DNA from: an uncultured Lachnospiraceae bacterium
Lineage (GTDB): Bacteria; Bacillota; Clostridia; Lachnospirales; Lachnospiraceae
Assembly (NCBI GenBank): GCA_902803355.1
Contig: CADCPP010000146.1
Location: 1 to 11,046, forward strand
Length of the DNA: 11,046 nucleotides
Direction of reading: 5' to 3'
The notes below the pieces were generated by a model, which did no database searches, was not told where the DNA came from, and saw only the letters and a list, made by a program, of their open reading frames with translations. Made by a program: the position numbers and the translations under genes. The first letter of the stretch is position 1. Each line of letters starts with the position of its first letter. Shown in pieces: positions 1-6,808 of the stretch.

Positions 1-213
1 GCCGTGGCGAACTACCTGTACGTCCGCAAAGACATGGATGAAGACGCTGTCTACATGTTCACCAAGTGCTTCTATGAGAATCTTGCTGAAACTCAGGCGA
101 TCCACAAAGTGCTGGGCACCAACTTCAAGCTGGAAAACTGCACCGACGGCGCTACCGTAGATTTCCATCCCGGTGCGATCCGTTACTACAAAGAAGTCGG
201 CGCCTGGAAATAA
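1..213 (+). CDS. TAXI-family TRAP transporter solute-binding protein, C-terminal fragment
   Basis: Only the last 70 codons are present; the reading frame is open through base 1, so the gene begins upstream of the window. The fragment ends with the motif FHPGAIRYYKEVG followed by AWK, which is typical of the extreme C-terminus of TAXI-type TRAP receptors (periplasmic or lipid-anchored proteins that capture carboxylates and deliver them to the membrane permease). The identification is supported by the next gene, a fused TRAP permease of the type that pairs with TAXI receptors. The ligand cannot be inferred from this piece; the downstream enzymes suggest a sugar acid or other hydroxy-carboxylate. 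An internal GTG at 4 is not the real start. Confidence 0.88.
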   Translation, partial: AVANYLYVRKDMDEDAVYMFTKCFYENLAETQAIHKVLGTNFKLENCTDGATVDFHPGAIRYYKEVGAWK

Positions 214-225
214 GCATCACCCCTA

Positions 226-256
226 AGGAAAGGGGAGCCCAAAACTCCCCTTTCTT
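226..256 (+). terminator. Stem-loop between TRAP receptor and permease genes
   Basis: The arms AAAGGGGAG (229-237) and CTCCCCTTT (245-253) pair perfectly around a 7-base loop (238-244). Flanking bases extend the stem by G228-C254, a G227-T255 wobble and A226-T256. A pyrimidine-rich tract follows rather than a pure T run. It lies 12 bases after the receptor stop, and I see no convincing sigma-A promoter between it and the permease. It is probably a partial terminator or an mRNA 3'-end stabiliser that lets the receptor be made in excess of the permease, an arrangement known for other transport operons. The stem is seen directly; the role is inferred. Confidence 0.7.
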
Positions 257-311
257 CCCTTCCCTCCCGGGGAATTGCATCAGAACCTAATTTTCACTCT
301 TTACCTGTTTG

Positions 312-318
312 AAAGGAG
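312..318 (+). promoter_or_regulatory. Ribosome binding site that fixes the permease TTG start
   Basis: AAAGGAG lies 8 bases before the TTG at 327. It falls inside the longer reading frame that opens with TTG at 309, so the downstream TTG is the likelier start. Confidence 0.7.
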
Positions 319-326
319 TGCTTCCC

Positions 327-2354
327 TTGAAGAACGAAAACCAATCTCCTGAAAAAGATCTTGAATTAACCAAAGCTGCTCAGGGTCCGGAAAACGAACA
401 TTCCATTCTTGAAGACATTGATATGGTCAATGTAGAAGAGACACTGGAAAAATACGACTCCGAATCCGTTATGGTCGAAAACAAAGGAATGGTGGCTCAT
501 GCTATCACGGTAATGGCCGTTATTCTTTCTATATTCCAGCTGTTCCTGGCCAGCCCCTGGGGAACGATACCGGCTGCACAGGCCCGCGCGATCCACCTCG
601 GCTTTGTCATGGCGCTGCTGTTCCTGAATGTGCCGATTGCCAAGAAGAAAGACGGCACGCTCGTCAATTTCGTTCCCTGGAACGTGCTGGCGGCCATCCT
701 GTCTCTGGGCTGCAACATTTATCTGTATACCCGGATCAATCCGCTGGCAGCGAACGGCAACGTGCTGTCTCAGACAGACTATATTCTCTTCGCCGCGTTG
801 ATCGTCCTGGTCCTTGTTGCCGGCAGGAGAAGCCTTGGCTGGATCATGACCATCCTGCCGATCCTCTTCGTGCTCTATGCCCTGTTCGGCCGGTATCTGC
901 CCGGGGTCCTGCAGCACCGCGGCTTTACCCTGCAGCGCATCATTAAGCAGCTGGTTCCGTCTGCGGAAGGTATCTACGGCATCCCGCTCGGGACTTCCTG
1001 CTCGACGATCTTCCTGTTCGTGCTGTTCGGCGCCTTCTTAAGTGAGACGGGCTTAAGCGAACTGTTCACCAACGTCTCGCTGGCTATTGCCGGCGATAAG
1101 GACGGCGGTCCCGCCAAGGTGTCCATCGTGGCTTCCGGCCTTCTGGGCATGATCAACGGCTCCGCTGCCGCAAACGTCGTGACGACCGGCGCCTTTACCA
1201 TCCCGCTGATGAAGAAGCTCGGCTATCAGAATCATTTCGCCGGCGCCGTTGAATCCGTTGCCTCCACAGGCGGACAGATCATGCCGCCCGTAATGGGCTC
1301 CGCGGCTTTCATTATGGCTGAATATCTTGGCGTTTCCTACCGCCAGATCATTATCTACGCGATCATTCCTGCAGTGCTGTACTACGTCGCGCTCTGGATC
1401 AACGTTGACCTGGAAGCAAAGCGTACCGGCCTGAAGGGCTTCTCCAAGGAAAGCCTGCCGAAGATCAAGGAGGAATTCAAGCAGAGAGGCCACCTCGTGA
1501 TCCCCGTGATCACCCTGATCGCCCTGCTGATGATGGACTACACGGCTTCCTATGCCTGCTTTATTTCCATCATCGTTCTCTGCGTGGTCTCCACCTTTAA
1601 GAAGACGACCAGAATGAACCTGAAGAGCCTCGTCAAAGCCCTTGAAAACGGCGCGAAACAGGGCATGAGCGTCGCCATCGCGACGGCCGTCTGCGGCGTC
1701 ATCGTCGGTGTTGTCAACCTGACCGGCATCGGCCTGCAGCTGTCCAACGTCATCATCCGTGCCGCTCACGGCAACCTCTTCCTGACGCTTCTCATGACCA
1801 TGATCGCCGTCGTCGTTCTGGGCATGGGCATGCCGACCTCCGCTGCCTACATCGTGGCGGCTACGGTCGCTGTCAAGGCCATTACCGCGCTGAGCATTCC
1901 GCTTGCGGCAGCCCACCTCTTCGTGCTGTACTATGCGGCGCTTTCCGCCATCACTCCGCCGGTCGCTCTCGCCTCCTACGCCGGTGCCGGCATAGCCGGA
2001 GCCAGTCCGAACAAGGTCGGCTGGACAGCCGTCCGGATCGGCCTCCTTGCCTTCTTCATCCCGTTCCTGTTTGTGTATTCGCCGCAGCTGATGATGCTGA
2101 GCGGGACCTGGTATGAGATCATCTGGGCAACCATCACGGGCTGCATCGGCTGCTACTGCCTGGGCGGTGCCATGATCGGCTATTATAAGACGAATCTTCG
2201 TTTCTACGAAAGAATCCCGCTGCTTGCGGCTGCGATCCTTCTGGTGTCCTCCGGTCTTGTCACTGATGCGATCGGCATCGGCATCCTGGTCATCGTCTGG
2301 CTTCTTCAGTTTATGCGTGCCAGAAAAGATAAAACACAGGCGCTCCCGGCGTAA
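327..2354 (+). CDS. TRAP transporter fused permease (DctQ-DctM type, TAXI-associated)
   Basis: This integral membrane protein is the ion-coupled channel of a tripartite TRAP importer, with small (DctQ) and large (DctM) membrane subunits fused in one chain. I chose the TTG at 327 because AAAGGAG (312-318) sits 8 bases upstream; the TTG at 309 lies before that site. This gives 675 residues, usual for fused TRAP permeases. A polar, acidic cytoplasmic tail of about 55 residues precedes the first membrane span; most of the remainder is hydrophobic helices. Family signatures include NGSAAANVV (277-285), GGQIMPP (315-321) and GMGMPTSAAY (499-508), the last being characteristic of DctM-type subunits. 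The gene follows the TAXI receptor and precedes the SDR by 26 bases, so it probably shares a transcript with the catabolic genes. The substrate is not determined by sequence. Confidence 0.93.
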   Translation: MKNENQSPEKDLELTKAAQGPENEHSILEDIDMVNVEETLEKYDSESVMVENKGMVAHAITVMAVILSIFQLFLASPWGTIPAAQARAIHLGFVMALLFLNVPIAKKKDGTLVNFVPWNVLAAILSLGCNIYLYTRINPLAANGNVLSQTDYILFAALIVLVLVAGRRSLGWIMTILPILFVLYALFGRYLPGVLQHRGFTLQRIIKQLVPSAEGIYGIPLGTSCSTIFLFVLFGAFLSETGLSELFTNVSLAIAGDKDGGPAKVSIVASGLLGMINGSAAANVVTTGAFTIPLMKKLGYQNHFAGAVESVASTGGQIMPPVMGSAAFIMAEYLGVSYRQIIIYAIIPAVLYYVALWINVDLEAKRTGLKGFSKESLPKIKEEFKQRGHLVIPVITLIALLMMDYTASYACFISIIVLCVVSTFKKTTRMNLKSLVKALENGAKQGMSVAIATAVCGVIVGVVNLTGIGLQLSNVIIRAAHGNLFLTLLMTMIAVVVLGMGMPTSAAYIVAATVAVKAITALSIPLAAAHLFVLYYAALSAITPPVALASYAGAGIAGASPNKVGWTAVRIGLLAFFIPFLFVYSPQLMMLSGTWYEIIWATITGCIGCYCLGGAMIGYYKTNLRFYERIPLLAAAILLVSSGLVTDAIGIGILVIVWLLQFMRARKDKTQALPA

Positions 2355-2380
2355 ATGCGCAACAGAAAGAGGAAAACATT

Positions 2381-3160
2381 ATGGATATGAATCTGAACGG
2401 GAAGACCGTCGTGATCACCGGCGGCGGCACCGGTATCGGCAAAGCTGCTGCACTTGAATTCCTGAAGGAAGGCTGCAATGTCGCGATCTGCGGACGCCGC
2501 CTGGAAAAGCTCGAGCAGACCAAAAAGGAATATGCCGAGCTTGGCTACGATCTGATGATCAAATCCGTTGACGTTACTGATTACAATGCCCTGGAAAGCT
2601 TTGCGGATGAAGTCATGGCTGCCTACGGACGCATTGATGTATGGGTCAATAATGCCGGCTCCAACCACATCAAGAGCCTGATGGACTATGACGTGGAAGA
2701 GTTCCGGGCAATGACCGATATCATTCTGGTCTCGGTCTTTTCCGGGAGCAAGATCGCTGCGGAGCGCATGCGCCGTGACGGCAAGGGCGGCGTGATCCTG
2801 AACGCCTCCTCCTTCTCCGCCGTGATCCCGAATGCCGGACGCGCACCCTACAGTGCCTGCAAGGCCGGTGTTTCCTCTCTGACCCGCACCTTCGCGGCAG
2901 AGCTGGCGAAAGACAACATCCGCGTCATTGCCTACGTTCCCGGCATGACGGCTACGGAGATCTCGGCCAAGAATATTGAGCTGAACGGACCGCGCCTGAT
3001 GAAGGACATTCCGATGCAGCGCTTCGGAAAACCGGAAGACTGTGCACAGCTGATGGTATTTCTGGCCTCCGACCATGCTTCGTATATCAACGGAACTCAG
3101 ATCGAAGTTGCCGGTGCGAAGCTCTGCGTACAAAATCCGCTGTACTCCTATCAGAATTAA
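2381..3160 (+). CDS. SDR-family NAD(P)-dependent oxidoreductase
   Basis: A classical short-chain dehydrogenase/reductase of 259 residues, which oxidises or reduces a hydroxyl/keto group in the cytoplasm. The nucleotide-binding motif TGGGTGIG is at 13-20, NNAG at 90-93, catalytic Ser144, and Tyr157-x3-Lys161 in YSACK. Arg39-Arg40 after strand 2 suggest a preference for NADP(H). The position usually held by the tetrad Asn (N-S-Y-K) is Ile115, in a stretch reading DIILVSVF where many relatives have a VNLxG-like sequence. The C-terminal tail after the last strand (ending NPLYSYQN) lacks the usual Asp-Gly-Gly ending. AAAGAGG (2366-2372) stands 8 bases before the ATG. Placement just after the permease suggests it acts on the imported substrate or an early intermediate; which carbon it acts on is unknown. 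Confidence 0.9.
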   Translation: MDMNLNGKTVVITGGGTGIGKAAALEFLKEGCNVAICGRRLEKLEQTKKEYAELGYDLMIKSVDVTDYNALESFADEVMAAYGRIDVWVNNAGSNHIKSLMDYDVEEFRAMTDIILVSVFSGSKIAAERMRRDGKGGVILNASSFSAVIPNAGRAPYSACKAGVSSLTRTFAAELAKDNIRVIAYVPGMTATEISAKNIELNGPRLMKDIPMQRFGKPEDCAQLMVFLASDHASYINGTQIEVAGAKLCVQNPLYSYQN

Positions 3161-3203
3161 ACGCGGGATGCATCAAGCGGGCTAGATTGCTTTACGTTTT
3201 ACA

Positions 3204-3237
3204 GCCGCCGCGGGGATCTGCCTTCGCGGCGGCTTTT
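3204..3237 (+). terminator. Intrinsic terminator or attenuator inside the catabolic cluster
   Basis: A perfect 9-bp GC-only stem, GCCGCCGCG (3204-3212) with CGCGGCGGC (3225-3233), encloses a 12-base loop and is followed at once by TTTTCC. It lies 43 bases after the SDR stop and 38 bases before the next start. The T run is short, so read-through is likely. I see no good promoter in the remaining 38 bases, so the downstream genes probably depend on read-through. Confidence 0.8.
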
Positions 3238-3275
3238 CCAAAGACGATAACTGAAGAATCGAGCGGGAGAAAAAG

Positions 3276-4490
3276 ATGAAGATTACAAGTGTTGAATGCT
3301 ATAAGGGACCGTTTATTACGGTCAAAGTGAATACGGATGAAGGCATCAGCGGTTTCGGTGAGGCCGGTCTTTCGTATGGCTGCTGCCAGACCGCGGCATG
3401 GGGCAACTGTCAGGACTTTGCCAAGCTGGTGATCGGGATGAATCCCTTTGATACGGAAAAGATCTATGAACACCTGCACCGCCACACCTTCTGGGGTATG
3501 AACGGCGGAGTGACCGTTTCGGCGGCGATGGCAGCGATCGATATCGCCTGCTGGGATATCAAGGGTAAGGCGCTGGGACTTCCCGTCTACCAGCTGCTGG
3601 GCGGAAAAACGCATGATGAACTGCGGACATACGCTTCACAGCTTCAGACAGGCTGGAAAACGCTGGTAGAGAAGGAAGATAAGGCGGTCCTGCTGTATGA
3701 CCCGCAGGACTACTATGATGCGGTCAAAGATGCTGTTGCGGACGGCTATGATGCGGTCAAGATCGATCCCTGCTTTGCCGGGCTGACGCCGGAGAACTTC
3801 GCGACTGCCTACTTAAAACGCGGGGATAATCTGAAGGGCGTATACCCGGCGGCGCTCAGACGCATCGCCGTGGAGCGCATCGCAGCTGCGCGGGAAGCCG
3901 GCGGGGAAGATCTGGATATCATTATCGAGATCCACGCGACACTGGATGCGAATACCGCGGTGGATCTGGCCAACGCGCTGGAGCCCTACAGGATCCTGTA
4001 CTATGAAGAGCCGACGATGCCGTCAAATCCCAAGCTGTTCAATTACATGAAGAACCGGACCAGCATCCCGCTGGCAACCGGAGAACGCTGCTATACACGC
4101 TGGGGCTTCCGCCAGTTCTTTGAGGACCGCTCGATCAGCATTGCCCAGCCGGATCTGTGCAATACGGGCGGGATCACGGAAGGAAAGAAGATCGCCGACA
4201 TGGCGGCTGTATACGATATCGGAGTCCAGTGCCATGCCTGCGGAGGACCGATCGCCACGGCGGCTGCCGTTCAGCTGGAAACCGCGATCCCCAATTTTGT
4301 CATGCATGAATTCCATAACGGAAACTTCCAGTCGAAGTTCCGTCGGGGCGGAAAGTATGACTGGATGCCCGAAAACGGAAAGTTCGTGGTGACGGACAGA
4401 CCCGGCATCGGACAGGAAATGAGTGAAGAAGCGATGCAGACCTATGACAAAGTCGTGATCGGCAGCGGCGGCGCCTCTCTCGGTCTGTAA
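3276..4490 (+). CDS. Mandelate racemase/muconate lactonizing enzyme family protein (acid-sugar dehydratase-like)
   Basis: A 404-residue enolase-superfamily enzyme with an N-terminal capping domain (about 1-115) and a C-terminal barrel. Members abstract the proton next to a carboxylate with the help of Mg2+; those with this motif pattern are mostly sugar-acid dehydratases (galactonate/mannonate type) giving 2-keto-3-deoxy acids. Visible active-site candidates are Lys162-x-Asp164 on strand 2, Glu218-x-His220 on strand 3, Glu244 in EEP, Glu270 in ATGE, Asp293 in QPD, and His320 in a CHACGGP segment placed where galactonate dehydratases have a His-Asn-Pro motif. The first metal ligand is thus Glu rather than the commoner Asp. 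GGGAG (3265-3269) precedes the ATG by 6 bases. Its neighbours, an aldolase-family lyase and a GarR-like reductase, fit dehydration of an imported sugar acid. The exact substrate is not predictable by eye; cycloisomerase or epimerase activity is possible. Confidence 0.88.
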   Translation: MKITSVECYKGPFITVKVNTDEGISGFGEAGLSYGCCQTAAWGNCQDFAKLVIGMNPFDTEKIYEHLHRHTFWGMNGGVTVSAAMAAIDIACWDIKGKALGLPVYQLLGGKTHDELRTYASQLQTGWKTLVEKEDKAVLLYDPQDYYDAVKDAVADGYDAVKIDPCFAGLTPENFATAYLKRGDNLKGVYPAALRRIAVERIAAAREAGGEDLDIIIEIHATLDANTAVDLANALEPYRILYYEEPTMPSNPKLFNYMKNRTSIPLATGERCYTRWGFRQFFEDRSISIAQPDLCNTGGITEGKKIADMAAVYDIGVQCHACGGPIATAAAVQLETAIPNFVMHEFHNGNFQSKFRRGGKYDWMPENGKFVVTDRPGIGQEMSEEAMQTYDKVVIGSGGASLGL

Positions 4491-4513
4491 CGGGGCAAAG
4501 GAGAGCAGGAAAT

Positions 4514-5839
4514 ATGCAGGACTTTAAAGCAAAATTTGTCACAGCGGAGCAGGCAGCAGAGCTAGCGGTAAAAGACGGAGACTGGGTGGATTACGGCTTC
4601 GGCGGAGGTTTTCCCGAGCTGATGGATAAGGCGCTGGCGGCGCGCAAAGGCAAGGTCAGGGATGTCAAGATCCGCGGCGGTCTGGTGATCCGCCCGCGCA
4701 TCGAGGTGATCGAAGCGGACCCGGAGCAGGAATCGTTCCACTATTACAGCTGGCACATCGGCGATTATGAACGCAAACAGCAAAGCAAGGGGCTGGTCGA
4801 ATTCATCCCTACGATGCTGCGCTCCCTGCCGGATCTTTACCGTCAGCACCATATCCGGGTGGATGTGGCCTTCGTTCCGGTATCACGACCGGATGAGAAC
4901 GGATACTGCGGTCTGGGGATCTCCAACTATGCCTGGCGCACTATCTTTGAAAGCGCGCGTACGGTCATTTTCGAGATCAACGAGCATTATCCGCGCCTTC
5001 AGGGCGTTGATGGCTCACATCGCGTGCATCTGAGCGAAGCGGATTATATCGTGGAAGGGGAACATGAACAGCTCCCTGTGCGCAGCTACAAAGCGGCCAG
5101 CGAGACAGACCGTAAGATCGCGGAGCTGGTGGCAAGAGAGATCCCGGACGGCGCGGTCCTGGCGCTTGGCGTGGGCGGCGTGCCGTTTACGGTGGCAAGC
5201 CTTCTGGCAGAGTCCGGGTTAAAGGATCTTGGCTGCCATACGGGAACGATCAGCGATGCCTTCCTGATGCTGTACAAGGCGGGCAAGCTGACGAATGCCC
5301 GCAAAGAATTTGATGCCGGCCGCTCGACCTGGAACCTCTGCATGGGTTCGCAGGAGCTGTATGACTGGCTGGACGCGGAACCGGAATTGTTCCACCCCGG
5401 TGACCTGGATTATGTGCATGATCCCTACCGGATCGCGACCATGAAAAACGTCATCAGCATCAACGGCGGCGTGCAGCTTGATCTGCTGGGACAGGAGAAC
5501 GGTGAAACCGCCGGAACCAGACAGCTTTCCGGCATTGGCGGGCAGATGGATTTTCTGGAGGGCGCTTACCGCTCGCAGGGCGGCAAAGGCTTTATCTGCA
5601 TGAATTCCTCACGCCTGACCAAGGAGGGAGAACGGAAGTCGAATATCGTTCCGTTTATTCCGGCAGGCAGCACGGTCTCTGCCCCGCGCACCATGATCCA
5701 GTACGTGGCGACCGAGTACGGCGTCGTGAAGCTCTCGGGCCTTTCCGTGAAGGAGCGGGCGTTAGCCATGATCTCGGTGGCTCATCCCGATTTCCGCGGG
5801 GAACTGACAGAATACGCAAAGGCAAAGCTGGGACTGTAA
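4514..5839 (+). CDS. Acetyl-CoA hydrolase/CoA-transferase family protein, catalytic Glu absent
   Basis: A 441-residue protein resembling family I CoA-transferases of the butyryl-CoA:acetate / 4-hydroxybutyrate CoA-transferase group, which move CoA between carboxylic acids through a glutamyl-CoA intermediate. Recognisable segments are FGGGFPELMDKAL (29-41), the DVAFVPVSRPDENGYCGLG stretch, GVGGVP (219-224), LSGIGGQMDF, and the C-terminal TEYG and AHPDFR motifs. The conserved HTEM/HSEM segment that carries the catalytic glutamate reads H242-T243-G244-T245 here, so Gly replaces Glu while both sides remain conserved. It may therefore be catalytically different or inactive as a transferase. AAAGGAG (4497-4503) precedes the ATG and the gap to the dehydratase is 23 bases, indicating co-transcription. 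Possible roles are acyl-CoA hydrolase, CoA-ester-binding protein, or an uncharacterised reaction on a pathway acid; none is shown by the sequence. Confidence 0.88.
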   Translation: MQDFKAKFVTAEQAAELAVKDGDWVDYGFGGGFPELMDKALAARKGKVRDVKIRGGLVIRPRIEVIEADPEQESFHYYSWHIGDYERKQQSKGLVEFIPTMLRSLPDLYRQHHIRVDVAFVPVSRPDENGYCGLGISNYAWRTIFESARTVIFEINEHYPRLQGVDGSHRVHLSEADYIVEGEHEQLPVRSYKAASETDRKIAELVAREIPDGAVLALGVGGVPFTVASLLAESGLKDLGCHTGTISDAFLMLYKAGKLTNARKEFDAGRSTWNLCMGSQELYDWLDAEPELFHPGDLDYVHDPYRIATMKNVISINGGVQLDLLGQENGETAGTRQLSGIGGQMDFLEGAYRSQGGKGFICMNSSRLTKEGERKSNIVPFIPAGSTVSAPRTMIQYVATEYGVVKLSGLSVKERALAMISVAHPDFRGELTEYAKAKLGL

Positions 5840-5856
5840 GGCTGCGCGAAGACCCT

Positions 5857-5890
5857 TGTGAAGAGCACATAAAGATCGTGTGAATCGATC
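5857..5890 (+). promoter_or_regulatory. Two short inverted repeats upstream of garR
   Basis: The 69-base gap between the CoA-transferase homologue and garR, the longest gap among the last four genes of the cluster, contains TGTG-AAGAG-CACA (5857-5869) and GATCG-TGTGAAT-CGATC (5874-5890). They could be a regulator site or small RNA hairpins. The arms are only 4 and 5 bases, so chance is a real alternative. Confidence 0.25.
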
Positions 5891-5908
5891 AAGAACAGGA
5901 GAACTTTT

Positions 5909-6796
5909 ATGAAAGTTGGATTTATCGGCCTTGGAATCATGGGAAAGCCCATGGCAAAAAACCTTATGAAGGCCGGATATGAGTTAGTGGTGACCACGCA
6001 CAAGCAGGAAACGATCGATGAGTTTATCGCTCTCGGTGCCGAAGGCGCGGCAAACGGCGCCGAAGTTGCCCGCAAGGCGGACGTCATCATCACCATGCTG
6101 CCGAATTCTCCCCAGGTCAGCGAAGTCTGTCTGGGAAAGGGCGGGATCATTGAGACCGGAACGGAGAAGACCGTCGTCATCGACATGTCCTCCATTGACC
6201 CGACGGCATCCCGCGCGATCGCGGCGGAGCTTGCGAAAAAGGGAATCGAGCTGCTGGACTGCCCGGTGTCCGGCGGCGAGCCGAAGGCGATCGACGGCAC
6301 GCTGTCCGTCATGTGCGGCGGCAAGAAGGAAGTGTGGGATAAGTATTATGATCTTCTGATGGCCATGGCGGGGTCCGTCGTCTACGTTGGGCCGATCGGC
6401 TCCGGCAATGTGGCAAAACTTGCCAATCAGATGATCGTGGCGGCGAATATCGGCGTGGTCGCGGAAGCCCTGACCTTTGCGGAAAAGGCAGGAACAGATC
6501 CGGAGCTCGTCTATCAGGCCATCCGCGGCGGGCTGGCCGGTTCCACGGTGCTTGACGCGAAGGCCCCGATGATGCTGGCCGGCAATTACAAGCCGGGCTT
6601 CCGCATCGACCTGCACATCAAGGATCTGAACAATGCGCTGAATGCCGCCCATGCGATCAATATGCCTGTTCCGATGACGGCGCATATGATGGAAGTCATG
6701 CAGGAACTGAAGAATCATGGCGAAGGCGGAAACGATCACTCGGATATCGTAAAATACTACGAGCGCATGAGCGAGACCTCCATTGTGAAGCGGTAA
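5909..6796 (+). CDS. garR: 2-hydroxy-3-oxopropionate (tartronate semialdehyde) reductase
   Basis: This 295-residue member of the 3-hydroxyisobutyrate dehydrogenase family reduces tartronate semialdehyde to D-glycerate in the cytoplasm, the step after aldol cleavage in aldarate and glyoxylate metabolism. It matches my memory of E. coli GarR along its length, including long shared blocks such as SGGEPKAIDGTLSVM, YQAIRGGLAGSTVLDAKAP and PGFRIDLHIKDL. Rossmann motif GFIGLGIMG is at 4-12, substrate-binding SGG at 121-123, catalytic Lys170 in GNVAKLANQ, and Lys238-Asp239 near the C-terminal domain. After strand 2, where E. coli GarR has an acidic residue favouring NADH, this protein has Thr30-His31-Lys32, which suggests NADPH. 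AGGAG (5897-5901) lies 7 bases before the ATG. The downstream aldolase-family gene starts 12 bases after its stop. A glyoxylate or other semialdehyde reductase role is possible. Confidence 0.9.
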   Translation: MKVGFIGLGIMGKPMAKNLMKAGYELVVTTHKQETIDEFIALGAEGAANGAEVARKADVIITMLPNSPQVSEVCLGKGGIIETGTEKTVVIDMSSIDPTASRAIAAELAKKGIELLDCPVSGGEPKAIDGTLSVMCGGKKEVWDKYYDLLMAMAGSVVYVGPIGSGNVAKLANQMIVAANIGVVAEALTFAEKAGTDPELVYQAIRGGLAGSTVLDAKAPMMLAGNYKPGFRIDLHIKDLNNALNAAHAINMPVPMTAHMMEVMQELKNHGEGGNDHSDIVKYYERMSETSIVKR

Positions 6797-6808
6797 AGGA
6801 GCAGCCAA

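Noticed and set aside
254..326. Possible promoter (TTGCAT at 275) before the permease gene
   Set aside because: The hexamer at the correct spacing (TCTTTA, 298-303) is a poor -10, and no better pair is found; intra-operon read-through is more likely.
1053..1916. 287-codon - strand frame within the permease gene
   Set aside because: His/Asp/Gly-rich shadow of a membrane-protein gene, with no motif or start signal.
2306..3133. 275-codon - strand frame opposite the SDR gene
   Set aside because: The SDR has all major family motifs on +; the antisense frame shows none and overlaps two real genes.
3713..3760. 15-base direct repeat (3713-3727 and 3746-3760) inside the dehydratase gene
   Set aside because: It encodes the in-frame repeat YDAVK 11 codons apart, one copy in a helix and one in the Lys-x-Asp strand. 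This is compatible with normal enolase-superfamily structure, and two copies do not make a functional repeat.
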